Notes: generated by a model not told the origin, from the sequence alone. A stretch of DNA of 7,196 nucleotides from a bacterium (GCA_017477685.1 JAFUUT010000305.1:1-7196); one strand, 5' to 3'. Positions 1-7,196 are shown, numbered from the stretch's first letter. A program made the numbers and translations.

Positions 1-23
1 AAGATTCAAAAAATAATATATAT

Positions 24-30
24 AAAGGAG
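24..30 (+). promoter_or_regulatory. Ribosome-binding site of the adaptor gene
   Basis: AAAGGAG lies 4 nt before the ATG at 35. It is a near-perfect Shine-Dalgarno sequence and fixes that start. The 23 bases to its left are A/T-rich and show no recognisable promoter, so the operon promoter is probably outside the window. Confidence 0.85.
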
Positions 31-34
31 AAAC

Positions 35-1207
35 ATGAAAATTAAATTATCAAGAAAACAAGTTACAATAATACTTTTGGCAATAATTATACTACCTATT
101 TTATATCATTGGGCTTCCAGAAAGATTATGGGAAAAATTATGCAGCAGATTATGCGAATACCCCAAGAAGTAGTTGTCGGAACACCCCTAAATACTGAAT
201 CATTTATCTCAGCCGAATCAACAGGCAGGGTAGAAGCAAAATATTCTATTGATGTAATGGCAAGAGTCGCAGGCTTTTTACAGAAAAAATATTTTAATGA
301 GGGTGATTATGTAAAAAAAGGTCAGCTTCTTTTTCAAATCGACCCGCAAGAATATCAGCTTGAAGTACGCAACTCTCAGGCAAATGTAAATCAGTACAGC
401 GCACTTTTAACAAATTCCCAGCAAGAGCTTGACAGAGCAAACGCCCTGATTAAGGAAGATTTAGTCAGCCATTCTCTTGTAGACCAATCTCTTGCCACAA
501 GAAACCAAAACCAGGCACTACTTGACGCCGCAAGACAAAAATTGCAGCTTGCAAGAGTTAATTTAGGTTATACTTCAATAAAATCACCGATTGACGGAAG
601 AATAGGAAAAGTTAATATCACAGAAGGCAACTATGTATCTTTAACCTCAGGGCCGTTAGTCAATGTTTCAAGTATAGACCCTGTTTATGTAACATTTAGC
701 CTGAGAAGTTCTGATTTTATAAAACTTTTACGTGCGAGCGATCAATTCAAAGATGTTGATGTAAAAGTTCAATTTGAAGGCGGCAACTGGTATGGCAAAA
801 TCGGCGTTATTGAATTTGTAGATAATCAAATTGATAAAAATTCAGGCTCTATCCAAATGAGAGCAACTTTTGAAAACCCTGACGGATGGCTGGTACCCGG
901 TGATTATATGAAGGTTTCTTTAATTGCTAAACAAAAAGTTCAATTTATGACAGTACCTCAAGCATCTACAAAAGGTGATGCTATGAGCGGTTATTATGTT
1001 TGGGCAGTAGATAAAGATAATAAAATTGTAAGAAAAGATATTAAAGTTTCTGATGTTATTGATAACAGTTGGATAGTAGAATCCGGTTTAAACCCTGATG
1101 ACAAAATCGTTGTCGCCGGTGTCCAAAATATCAATCAGGAAGGACAAAAAGTTAAAATTTTAAGCAAAGAAGAATACGAAAAGAAACAAAAGAAAAATGA
1201 TAAATAA
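35..1207 (+). CDS. RND efflux periplasmic adaptor (membrane fusion protein, AcrA/MexA-like)
   Basis: This is the periplasmic adaptor that links an inner-membrane RND pump to a TolC-type channel. The 390 residues match the usual AcrA length. Residues about 9-27 form one hydrophobic segment. There is no lipobox cysteine, so the protein is probably anchored by an uncleaved N-terminal helix rather than by lipid as in AcrA. The order is: first half of the lipoyl-like domain (about 66-104, with [21 protein letters not shown]), an alpha-helical hairpin (about 105-172), second lipoyl half (173-210, with [20 protein letters not shown]), beta-barrel (about 215-300, with [20 protein letters not shown]) and a membrane-proximal domain to about 376. 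These motifs align well with AcrA. The tail (378-390) is lysine-rich. It is the first gene of the three-gene unit, 26 nt ahead of the pump gene. The family is certain; the substrate is unknown. Confidence 0.96.
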   Translation: MKIKLSRKQVTIILLAIIILPILYHWASRKIMGKIMQQIMRIPQEVVVGTPLNTESFISAESTGRVEAKYSIDVMARVAGFLQKKYFNEGDYVKKGQLLFQIDPQEYQLEVRNSQANVNQYSALLTNSQQELDRANALIKEDLVSHSLVDQSLATRNQNQALLDAARQKLQLARVNLGYTSIKSPIDGRIGKVNITEGNYVSLTSGPLVNVSSIDPVYVTFSLRSSDFIKLLRASDQFKDVDVKVQFEGGNWYGKIGVIEFVDNQIDKNSGSIQMRATFENPDGWLVPGDYMKVSLIAKQKVQFMTVPQASTKGDAMSGYYVWAVDKDNKIVRKDIKVSDVIDNSWIVESGLNPDDKIVVAGVQNINQEGQKVKILSKEEYEKKQKKNDK

Positions 1208-1221
1208 ATTTTCAAGATATT

Positions 1222-1225
1222 AGGA
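1222..1225 (+). promoter_or_regulatory. Ribosome-binding site of the RND pump gene
   Basis: AGGA (within AGGAAAG) lies 8 nt before the ATG at 1234, in the 26-nt gap after the adaptor stop codon. The gap is too short for a separate terminator plus promoter, which supports co-transcription. Confidence 0.7.
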
Positions 1226-1233
1226 AAGTAGAG

Positions 1234-4200
1234 ATGAAAAAAATATTTGATAAATCCAAACTATATTTCTTTATTACAAAGCCCCGTTTTGCACTCGTAA
1301 TATCAATATGTATTGTACTTTTAGGGTTAATTTCCCTTGCCGGATTGAAACAAGAGAGTTATCCTGACGTAACCCCATCGCAAATAAGGGTTAGCGCAAA
1401 CTATATGGGTGCAAGTGCGGAAGTTATAGAATCAACCGTCGCCACCATTTTGGAACAAAAACTTAACGGTGTTGAAAACCTGACATATATGACATCCACT
1501 TCATACGACGGGATGTACCAATTAACGATGTATTTCAAGGTTGGCTCCGATAAGAACGTAAACTTGATGAATGTTCAAAACAGAATTCAGCAAGTGCAAT
1601 CTCAATTACCTGAAGACGTACAAAGAACAGGTGTTACAGCCGTCAGCAGAACATCAGGTTCAGGAGCTATGATATTGACATTGATGCCGGAAAAAGGTAA
1701 TTGGAGCCAATTAGATTTAACAAATTACGGTTCTATATATATAAAAGACGAATTAAAACGTGTTGAAGGTGTTGCTGATGTCGATGTATACGGTGCGGGG
1801 GATTATGCGATGAGAATATGGCTTGATCCTCAAAAAATGGCGGGGCTGAATATTTCGACTTCAGAAGTAAAAGCAGCTATTGCAACGCAAAATACACAGG
1901 TAACAGCAGGAGCTTTGGGGCAAAGACCTACGGATGACGAACAGGCTTTACAAATCACCCTAAAAACTCCGGGCAGATTACAGGACGTGAAAGATTTTGA
2001 AAATATAATAATCCGCTCAAATATGGACGGCTCAAACGTAAAAATCAAAGACATTGCAAAGGTTGAACTCGGTTCACAAACATACCAAAATTTAGGTTTG
2101 ATTGATGGCAAGCCTTCTGCGGTTATTGCAATTTCTCAACAACCGGATGCCAATATTATAAACATGGCAAAAGCGGTTCACAAAAAAGTTGATGAATTAA
2201 ATTCCAGACTTAATAACGGTTTAAAAATTATTACAGTTAAAGATGATGCAAAATATATTCACGAATCAATGACCGAAGTTGAATTCACTATTTTGTTAAC
2301 AGGTTTAATCGTTGTAATCATCATATTTTTGTTCTTGGGTGACGGGATGGCAACGCTTGTTCCGTGTGCAACAATTCCTGTATCATTGATTGGTACATTT
2401 GTTGCCCTAAAAGCTCTTAACATGTCCATAAACTTGTTATCATTATTTGCATTAGTTCTGGCGGTAGGTGTAGTTGTTGACGACGCAATTGTCGTAATCG
2501 AAAATGTCAAACGGCATATAGAAGAAGGCAAATCTCCATTTATCGCAACGCAATTAACAATGGAAGAAGTTGGGGCATCTTTGGTTGCTATGGCAATGGT
2601 ACTTATGGCAGTATTTGTTCCGATTATATTTATGACAGGAATGACAGGTGCTATGTATAAACAATTTGCGGTATGTATCGCCGTTTCAATTGCAATATCG
2701 GCGGTATGTGCGTTGTCTTTATCACCCGCAATGTGTTCTCATTTTTTAGGCAGAGATAAAAATGAAAAAACAGAAACTAAAAACAAATTTGTAATGCATT
2801 TTCAAAATATTTTAAAACGTATTCATATGCGCACTTTAAGGATAGTTGTGGCATTCAATAAAGGATTTGACTGGCTTGAAAATTTCTATATGGAATACGT
2901 TAAAAAATTTGTTTATAATAAAAAACTTGTTATCGTTTTCTATACGATAGTAGTTATATTAACAATAGGAGCTTTTAATTTTACACAAAAAGGTTTTATT
3001 CCTGACGAAGATCAAGGTGTACTTGTTGCACAAATAATCTTGCCTGACGGAGCATCCTTACCGAGAACCGAAGCTGTTGCCCGTAAATTTGTAGCACAAG
3101 TAGGAGAAATTGATGGTGTTGAAAAAGAAAAGCTCACTGTTTTTGGAGGTTTTGCAGCATCAAATACGGCATTTGCCATAATACAATTGAAAGATTATTC
3201 TTACCGCAAAGTTGGTCCTTTAAAATGGATAAAACGAAAACTTACAGGTCGGGCTACAAATATGACTCACGTTGCAATACTCAACAAAGTAAGAGCAATC
3301 GCCTCAAATACCAAAGAAGCTTCTATTATTCCATTTTCACCACCGGCAATCAGCGGTATGAGTATGATGGGCGGATTTGAATTTCAAATGTTATCCCAAG
3401 GGGAACACACACCTCAAGAAATGGAATTTTGGGCAAATAAACTCATAGCTGCTGCTAATGAAAATCCTGTATTATCAAATGTCAGCACAACATTCCAAGC
3501 TAATGTTCCCCAATATATTTTAGATGTAGATTATGCAAAAGCACTTGCACAAAATGTTGACCTGCAAGAATTGTATTCAACTTTGGCATCAATGCTCGGG
3601 ACATATTATGTAAATGACTTCAATAAATACGGTCGTGTATTCAAGGTTGAATTGCAAGCTCAAAGCAGATTCAGAGATAAAGCAACAGATCTTGAGGGTA
3701 TCTATGTAACTAACAGAAACGGTGTACAGGTTCCTGTATTGTCACTTATGAAATTAAGACAAACCATAGGTACAGCATCAATAACAAGATACAATTTGTA
3801 TAAATCAGTACAAATCCAAGGTCAACAGGCAAGTGGCAGCAGTACCGGTGAAGCAATGAATGCAATGGAAGAAGTCGCAAAAAAGGTTCTCCCGTCTGAT
3901 ATGACATTTGATTGGTCAGGAACTTCCGCTCAAGAAAGGGAAGCATCAGGACAAACCATTATGATAGTCACATTTGCACTTGTATTTGTTTACTTGTTCC
4001 TTGTCGCACTGTATGAAAGTTACACGATACCACTTGCGGTACTTCTTATATCACCTGTTGCAGCACTCGGAGCTTTGATATTCCAGTTAATGATAAATCA
4101 ATCATTCGATATTTATTCACAAGTCGGTATGATTACATTGATTGGTTTGGCGGCAAAACAATCTATTTTGATTGTAGAATTTGCAAGAACAGAACATGAA

Positions 4201-4485
4201 CAAAACGGTCTGAGTGTCAAAGATGCGGCAATAAAAGCTGCAAAACTGCGTTTCAGAGCAATTATGATGACGGAACTTGCATTTATTATCGGTGTATTAC
4301 CAATGATATTTGCAACAGGAGCAGGGGCAAATTCAAGGATTTCAGTAGGTTCAACCGTATTTGGCGGAATGGTGGCAGCCGCTACTATAGGAGCCGTTTT
4401 AACACCTGCGTTCTACGTTATAGTACAAGAATTCGTAGACAAATTCCCTAAACGCGAAATTACAGATAAAGATTTGGAGATATAA
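1234..4485 (+). CDS. RND multidrug efflux transporter, HAE1 family (AcrB/MexB-like)
   Basis: This is an inner-membrane proton/drug antiporter of the hydrophobe/amphiphile efflux (HAE1) family. Its 1083 residues are slightly more than AcrB (about 1049). Twelve membrane segments can be placed: about 17-37, 350-369, 373-393, 400-424, 447-468, 478-500, 564-584, 909-928, 931-951, 960-985, 1008-1028 and 1036-1063. Two large periplasmic loops (about 38-349 and 585-908) form the porter and docking domains. The proton-relay residues known from AcrB are all present: D416 and D417 in [15 protein letters not shown]975 in [13 protein letters not shown], then R1006 and T1013. Other family signatures include FIPDEDQGV (588-596), [10 protein letters not shown] and [11 protein letters not shown]. 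Compared with AcrB there is a basic insertion of about 15 residues near 660-680, and the cytoplasmic stretch between helices 6 and 7 is long and charged. No frameshift or lost residue was seen. The substrate is unknown. Confidence 0.98.
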   Translation: MKKIFDKSKLYFFITKPRFALVISICIVLLGLISLAGLKQESYPDVTPSQIRVSANYMGASAEVIESTVATILEQKLNGVENLTYMTSTSYDGMYQLTMYFKVGSDKNVNLMNVQNRIQQVQSQLPEDVQRTGVTAVSRTSGSGAMILTLMPEKGNWSQLDLTNYGSIYIKDELKRVEGVADVDVYGAGDYAMRIWLDPQKMAGLNISTSEVKAAIATQNTQVTAGALGQRPTDDEQALQITLKTPGRLQDVKDFENIIIRSNMDGSNVKIKDIAKVELGSQTYQNLGLIDGKPSAVIAISQQPDANIINMAKAVHKKVDELNSRLNNGLKIITVKDDAKYIHESMTEVEFTILLTGLIVVIIIFLFLGDGMATLVPCATIPVSLIGTFVALKALNMSINLLSLFALVLAVGVVVDDAIVVIENVKRHIEEGKSPFIATQLTMEEVGASLVAMAMVLMAVFVPIIFMTGMTGAMYKQFAVCIAVSIAISAVCALSLSPAMCSHFLGRDKNEKTETKNKFVMHFQNILKRIHMRTLRIVVAFNKGFDWLENFYMEYVKKFVYNKKLVIVFYTIVVILTIGAFNFTQKGFIPDEDQGVLVAQIILPDGASLPRTEAVARKFVAQVGEIDGVEKEKLTVFGGFAASNTAFAIIQLKDYSYRKVGPLKWIKRKLTGRATNMTHVAILNKVRAIASNTKEASIIPFSPPAISGMSMMGGFEFQMLSQGEHTPQEMEFWANKLIAAANENPVLSNVSTTFQANVPQYILDVDYAKALAQNVDLQELYSTLASMLGTYYVNDFNKYGRVFKVELQAQSRFRDKATDLEGIYVTNRNGVQVPVLSLMKLRQTIGTASITRYNLYKSVQIQGQQASGSSTGEAMNAMEEVAKKVLPSDMTFDWSGTSAQEREASGQTIMIVTFALVFVYLFLVALYESYTIPLAVLLISPVAALGALIFQLMINQSFDIYSQVGMITLIGLAAKQSILIVEFARTEHEQNGLSVKDAAIKAAKLRFRAIMMTELAFIIGVLPMIFATGAGANSRISVGSTVFGGMVAAATIGAVLTPAFYVIVQEFVDKFPKREITDKDLEI
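4476..4479 (+). promoter_or_regulatory. Ribosome-binding site of the TolC-like gene, inside the pump gene
   Basis: GGAG falls in the last codons of the pump gene (TTG GAG ATA TAA). It is 7 nt from a TTG at 4487 and 10 nt from the ATG at 4490. Termination of the pump gene would bring ribosomes onto this site, so the two genes are probably translationally coupled. Confidence 0.65.
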
Positions 4486-4489
4486 TTTG

Positions 4490-6001
4490 ATGAAAAAGAT
4501 TTTAAATATAGCACTGATATTATCAATTGCCCTTGTGTCAACAACAGCTTTTGCCAAAGATGAAACCAAACTTGCAAAGGCCGATGAGCAGGTACATATT
4601 GTTAAACCTCAAAAAACAAAAACCGAAAGTCTGAAAAAACAAATAAAAAGATTAAATTTTACATCCAAAAACAAAGCAAAATATTCTAAAGAAGCAGAGG
4701 GAATGTATGAAACCAAATTCCCTGTAATTGATAGCAAAATCAACTTCAATGATGTCGATATTCCGCAAGAAATTTCGCTAAAAGACTGTATAAAACTTGC
4801 CATAACACACCATCCTTCGATTATGGCAGCCATAAGCAGTTCCGAAATATACAAATCACGTGTGGGACAAGCCTGGTCAAACTATTTTCCGACATTTAGC
4901 GCAGGAATAAGCTATTCAAGAGAAGATATGTTTATGACTATGGGCGGGAGCTTTGCGAGAATGATACCGCAAAAATACAATATGTATTACATACCGACAA
5001 TGTCTGCTAATATGCTTTTGTTTGATTTTGGCAAAACAAAAGCTTACGCCGATTACGCACAAAAAACATACGAATCTTCAAGATTTGATGCTGAAACATA
5101 CATCGAAAACGTAATATACAATGTTAAAGTAACATATTACAATTTACTGTTTGCAAAAATTCAAAAAGATGTATATTCTGAAACCGTTAAAGATTATGAA
5201 TTACAGCTAAAGCAAGCAAAAGCATTTTTTGATATTGGTAAAAAAGCAAAAATAGACGTCACATACGCAGAATACAACTTGGGGAAAGCACAATTAAACG
5301 AGATAAAAGCAAAGAATACATTAGAACTTGCCGCTGTAGAACTTGCAAATGCTGTTGGTATTCCGGAACTTGCAGGGGTAATTTTAGCAGATGAATTAAA
5401 TACAAAACAATATACCGTAAATTTTTCCGATTTGATACAGACTGCACAAGATTCAAGACCGTCTTTGCTTGCATCTAAAAAGAGAATGGATGCGGCAGAG
5501 CTTGCAGTCAGATCGGCAAAAAGAGCATTTACACCAAATATCGGTGCATTTGGGTCATACAATTACGGAGGCAGAGAAATCAACAGTGATTACGGATATT
5601 CAGCAGGAATTCAACTGCAATATTCCGGCGTAAACATGATGCTTTTGAAAAAACAGGTAGATGAAGCAAATGCAAGCTATAAAAAAGCAATGGCGGATTA
5701 TGAACAAGAAAAACAAAATGTATATTTGGACGTAAAAAGTTCATATATTAATTTAATAAACTCCTATGACGCAATCAAAGTCTCCAGACTTGCGCTTCAA
5801 GCGGCGAAAGAACAACAGTATCAAGCATTCCGAAGATATCAGGTAGGTTTAGGAGATGCTATTGAATTTAAGGATTCAGAAAATACATATCTAAACGCAC
5901 AACTTGATTATTATAACACCTTGCTCCAATATAATGTTAATGCTGCAGAACTTGAACGTGTAGTCGGAGCACCAATAAAAGAATCAGATATAGATTTGTA
6001 A
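4490..6001 (+). CDS. TolC-family outer-membrane efflux channel (OEP family)
   Basis: This is the outer-membrane exit duct of the tripartite pump. The start is set at the ATG at 4490 (503 residues); an in-frame TTG at 4487 is also possible and changes only one residue. Residues 1-22 form a typical signal peptide (two lysines, hydrophobic core, cut after AFA), and no lipobox is visible. Residues about 23-92 form a lysine-rich hydrophilic extension. The two OEP repeats follow: about 95-305 (beginning ISLKDCIKLAITHHPSI, with LLFDFGKTKAYADYA) and about 312-495 (beginning FSDLIQTAQDSRPSL, with RRYQVGLGDAIEFKDSENTY). Long helices rich in Ala, Lys, Gln and Tyr separated by short beta segments fit the TolC barrel/tunnel fold. 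The gene starts 4 nt after the pump stop codon. Family assignment is firm; the partner pump is inferred from the operon. Confidence 0.95.
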   Translation: MKKILNIALILSIALVSTTAFAKDETKLAKADEQVHIVKPQKTKTESLKKQIKRLNFTSKNKAKYSKEAEGMYETKFPVIDSKINFNDVDIPQEISLKDCIKLAITHHPSIMAAISSSEIYKSRVGQAWSNYFPTFSAGISYSREDMFMTMGGSFARMIPQKYNMYYIPTMSANMLLFDFGKTKAYADYAQKTYESSRFDAETYIENVIYNVKVTYYNLLFAKIQKDVYSETVKDYELQLKQAKAFFDIGKKAKIDVTYAEYNLGKAQLNEIKAKNTLELAAVELANAVGIPELAGVILADELNTKQYTVNFSDLIQTAQDSRPSLLASKKRMDAAELAVRSAKRAFTPNIGAFGSYNYGGREINSDYGYSAGIQLQYSGVNMMLLKKQVDEANASYKKAMADYEQEKQNVYLDVKSSYINLINSYDAIKVSRLALQAAKEQQYQAFRRYQVGLGDAIEFKDSENTYLNAQLDYYNTLLQYNVNAAELERVVGAPIKESDIDL

Positions 6002-6034
6002 TACATATTATTAATAAAAAAAATAAAAACTGAA
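6002..6034. other. Convergent gap with no clear terminator
   Basis: Only 33 A-rich bases separate the stop codons of the converging channel and regulator genes. A tiny TATTA-T-TAATA inverted repeat is followed by an A-run (a T-run on the minus strand). The stem is all A/T with a one-base loop, so it is not a believable intrinsic terminator. Transcripts from the two sides may overlap. Confidence 0.4.
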
Positions 6035-6358
6035 CTACACAATATTTTTTACAAAATTATAAATTACTTTCAACCTTTCAGAATTGGTTTTTACAAGTTC
6101 TAAATGATTTTTTACAAAATCATACATGTATTCTTCTGACTCTGTTTCGAACGAAAATAATTCTTTTGGCCTGACATTGAGAATATCCGAAATTTTTTCA
6201 AGAGTAACAGCAGTCATAAAGGCATTTCCTGTTTCAATACTACTGAGAGTATTGGTCGCGATTCCTATTTTTTCAGCAAACTCCTCTTGACTATACCCCT
6301 TAATTTTGCGAAAAAACCTGACACGTTTTCCGAGTTCAACTTGAATATAACTTTTCAT
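6035..6358 (-). CDS. XRE-family (Cro/CI-type) helix-turn-helix transcriptional regulator
   Basis: This is a small DNA-binding regulator. The start is set at the ATG at 6358, giving 107 residues beginning MKSYIQVELG. An in-frame GTG at 6367 would add three residues, but it lies inside the Shine-Dalgarno sequence AGGTG that serves the ATG. Residues about 8-64 form a five-helix XRE domain, with the scaffold helix in YSQEEFAEKIG and the recognition helix in ATNTLSSIETG, ending with the usual NVRPKELF. The remaining 40 residues are charged, probably helical, and match nothing I know; they could serve in dimerisation. The gene converges on the efflux operon and diverges from the pilin gene. Palindromic sites in the 188-bp divergent gap are its likely operators, so its likely targets are the pilin gene and itself. 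Control of the efflux operon is possible but unsupported here. Confidence 0.92.
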   Translation of the reverse strand: MKSYIQVELGKRVRFFRKIKGYSQEEFAEKIGIATNTLSSIETGNAFMTAVTLEKISDILNVRPKELFSFETESEEYMYDFVKNHLELVKTNSERLKVIYNFVKNIV

Positions 6359-6364
6359 ATATAA

Positions 6365-6369
6365 CACCT
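6365..6369 (-). promoter_or_regulatory. Ribosome-binding site of the XRE regulator
   Basis: On the minus strand AGGTG lies 6 nt before the ATG at 6358. It favours that ATG over the in-frame GTG, which overlaps the site itself. Confidence 0.7.
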
Positions 6370-6375
6370 ATAACA

Positions 6376-6403
6376 ATCATATACACTAGTTTTCAGATTT
6401 TAA
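6376..6403 (-). promoter_or_regulatory. Candidate sigma-70 promoter of the XRE regulator
   Basis: On the minus strand, TTAAAA (6398-6403, 4 of 6 matches to the -35 consensus) and TATGAT (6376-6381, 5 of 6 to the -10) are 16 bp apart. Transcription would start near 6369, leaving a leader of only about 10 nt that still includes the ribosome-binding site. The -35 directly abuts the repeat half-site at 6404-6410, which would suit autoregulation. In such AT-rich DNA this match could be chance. Confidence 0.4.
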
Positions 6404-6410
6404 CCATGTT
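6404..6410 (+). promoter_or_regulatory. Second operator half-site (CCATGTT)
   Basis: CCATGTT repeats exactly the left arm of the palindrome at 6426-6440, starting 22 bp upstream of it, about two helical turns. The right arm is degenerate (AAAGTAT instead of AACATGG), so this would be a weak or half operator. It lies next to the candidate -35 of the divergent regulator gene. Confidence 0.5.
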
Positions 6411-6417
6411 TAAAGTA

Positions 6418-6446
6418 TTGACATTCCATGTTAAACATGGTATAAT
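6418..6446 (+). promoter_or_regulatory. Perfect-consensus sigma-70 promoter for the pilin gene
   Basis: TTGACA (6418-6423) and TATAAT (6441-6446) are separated by exactly 17 bp, a full match to the housekeeping consensus in sequence and spacing. Transcription should begin near 6453 and run into the pilin gene, giving a leader of about 94 nt. A promoter this strong without control would be unusual, and the spacer is occupied by a perfect palindrome. Confidence 0.85.
6426..6440. promoter_or_regulatory. Palindromic operator in the promoter spacer, probable XRE binding site
   Basis: CCATGTT and AACATGG form a perfect 7-bp inverted repeat around one central A (6433). It fills the promoter spacer from two bases past the -35 up to the -10. 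Size and symmetry fit a dimer of a Cro/CI-type protein, and the gene next door encodes one. A dimer here would block RNA polymerase, so repression is the simplest reading. The link to this particular regulator is inferred from proximity. Confidence 0.75.
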
Positions 6447-6452
6447 AGTTAT

Positions 6453-6546
6453 ATCTGAGCAATAATCAATTTGGGTTAATTCTTTAGAACTATATCGTAT
6501 ATGTTATAGAATAGTTACTTTATTTAAACAAAGAAAGGCGTAAATT
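6453..6546 (+). promoter_or_regulatory. Untranslated leader of the pilin transcript
   Basis: About 94 nt lie between the predicted transcription start and the pilin ATG. It is AT-rich and has only weak pairing (AACTAT at 6488-6493 with ATAGTT at 6511-6516). No riboswitch or upstream reading frame of note was recognised. A poor extended -10-like sequence (TG at 6502-6503, TATAGA at 6505-6510) might be a second, minor promoter not covered by the operator. Confidence 0.45.
6534..6538 (+). promoter_or_regulatory. Ribosome-binding site of the pilin gene
   Basis: AAAGG lies 8 nt before the ATG at 6547 and 17 nt before the next in-frame ATG (6556). This selects the first ATG as the start. Confidence 0.65.
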
Positions 6547-7196
6547 ATGAAGAACATGAAAAAAACAGGTTTCACATTGGCCGAAGTACTTATCACATTG
6601 GGTATCATCGGCGTAGTTGCAGCAATGACCATTCCGACATTGATTGCAAACACAAACTCTCAAAAGTTTAGATCACAATTTAAAAAAACAGTTTCAACAA
6701 TGAACCAGGCAGGTTTGATGGGCGAAGCTCAGTATGACATGAACTACAGCGCTGCAGATGCTGCGTGTGGTACGAACGCTGGTACTGATGATCCGGATGA
6801 CAAGTCATTCTGCGGATTACTTAACGGAACACTAACCGGTCATCAATTTCTAAGTGCAGTTCCTGCTGGTTACAGTCCAACAATTAAATCTGGGGTTGCT
6901 GTTAAAACTCCTATATATTTAACTTTAGCAGATGGCTCAATGGTTGTATTACCTGGGGCAGCAAAAAGTGGTACAGATGACGATGATAACGCAATTGCAT
7001 CTTGTACATTACCTACAGGGGAATCTTTACAGAGTTCTTCTACCGAAGGCAGTAATTGGATAACAGATCATCCTAATTGTATAGGATATATTGATGTTAA
7101 CGGTAAAACAAACCCTAACAAAGAAGTTGTTTGTGCAGATGGCACCGCAGCTTTAACTCCATGGGTAAGTTGTGAAGTTCCTAACGATGCAGCTCA
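6547..7196 (+). CDS. Type IV pilin / type II secretion pseudopilin-like prepilin (3' end outside window)
   Basis: This reading frame stays open to the window edge: 216 codons and no stop. It begins with a short basic leader (MKNMKKTG), a prepilin peptidase site between G8 and F9, and the hydrophobic N-terminal helix FTLAEVLITLGIIGVVAA with Glu at mature +5 (E13), the hallmark of the N-methylated class III pilin family. The rest is a soluble domain with six cysteines so far (74, 89, 153, 178, 196, 209), acidic clusters at 81-85 and 144-147, LADGS at 127-131, and DVNGKTNPN at 183-191, a motif I associate with pseudopilin-like proteins of this kind. At 216 or more residues it is larger than a typical GspG major pseudopilin. 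No assembly genes (ATPase, platform, peptidase) are in the window, so pilus, secretion or DNA-uptake roles cannot be separated. Confidence 0.93.
   Translation, partial: MKNMKKTGFTLAEVLITLGIIGVVAAMTIPTLIANTNSQKFRSQFKKTVSTMNQAGLMGEAQYDMNYSAADAACGTNAGTDDPDDKSFCGLLNGTLTGHQFLSAVPAGYSPTIKSGVAVKTPIYLTLADGSMVVLPGAAKSGTDDDDNAIASCTLPTGESLQSSSTEGSNWITDHPNCIGYIDVNGKTNPNKEVVCADGTAALTPWVSCEVPNDAA

Noticed and set aside
2161..2167. AACATGG, identical to the operator half-site
   Set aside because: A single 7-bp match inside the pump gene with no inverted partner, which is expected by chance.
1830..2531. Two minus-strand open frames of 90-93 codons (1830-2111 and 2259-2531)
   Set aside because: Both are antisense to strongly conserved parts of the RND pump and show no recognisable motif; they are shadows of the real gene.
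3746..3946. 66-codon minus-strand open frame
   Set aside because: It is antisense to the conserved VNDF/STGEAM region of the RND pump and its translation has no protein-like pattern of its own.
5194..5562. 122-codon open frame on the minus strand
   Set aside because: It lies wholly within the TolC-like gene. Its Ser/Ala/Phe-rich translation matches antisense reading of helical, Lys/Ala-rich coding DNA, and no ribosome-binding site or family motif was seen.
6007..6017. Small TATTA-T-TAATA repeat after the channel gene as a terminator
   Set aside because: The stem has no G/C pairs and a one-base loop, so it would not be stable enough for intrinsic termination.
6104..6123. Perfect 8-bp inverted repeat ATGATTTT / AAAATCAT with a 4-nt loop
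   Set aside because: It lies inside the regulator coding sequence (MYDFVKNHL), is almost all A/T, and is not followed by a clear T-run on the minus strand before more coding sequence. It is best explained by codon content.
6365..6367. GTG as the regulator start codon (110 residues)
   Set aside because: It overlaps AGGTG, which is well placed as the Shine-Dalgarno sequence for the ATG at 6358, and no better ribosome-binding site precedes the GTG.

Overview
The window is AT-rich, roughly one-third GC by eye. It carries a tripartite RND drug-efflux operon, a small helix-turn-helix regulator facing it, and the first part of a type IV pilin/pseudopilin gene. An outer-membrane TolC-type channel and an AcrA/AcrB-type pump mean a diderm bacterium. 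The AT-rich coding and the pilin leader (TGFTLAEVLITLGIIGVVAA) resemble what I know from gut Gastranaerophilales (Melainabacteria/Vampirovibrionia, non-photosynthetic relatives of Cyanobacteria). That lineage call is an inference from style, not proof.

Layout. Positions 35-6001 hold three same-strand genes with tight spacing: the membrane-fusion (periplasmic adaptor) protein, the inner-membrane RND proton/drug antiporter, and the TolC-like outer-membrane factor. The gaps are 26 nt and 4 nt, and the ribosome-binding site of the third gene lies inside the end of the second, so this looks like one transcription unit whose promoter is left of the window. Together the products would form one envelope-spanning export machine. 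The key proton-relay residues of the pump (D416, D417, K975, R1006, T1013) are all present, so it should be functional. The substrate cannot be told from sequence.

At 6035-6358 on the minus strand is a 107-residue XRE/Cro-CI-type regulator that converges on the efflux operon and diverges from the pilin gene. Between regulator and pilin (6359-6546) lies the most notable piece of the window. A perfect-consensus sigma-70 promoter (TTGACA, 17-bp spacer, TATAAT) points at the pilin gene. Its spacer is largely filled by a perfect 7-1-7 palindrome (CCATGTT A AACATGG). A second copy of the half-site sits exactly 22 bp upstream, against a candidate -35 of the regulator's own promoter. This looks like a compact phage-like switch in which the XRE protein represses a very strong pilin promoter and probably its own gene.

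From 6547 to the window end is an open prepilin gene (216 codons, no stop reached), with a class III leader, Glu at +5, six cysteines and a DVNG motif near the visible end. No RNA genes, insertion sequences, CRISPR arrays or convincing intrinsic terminators were seen.
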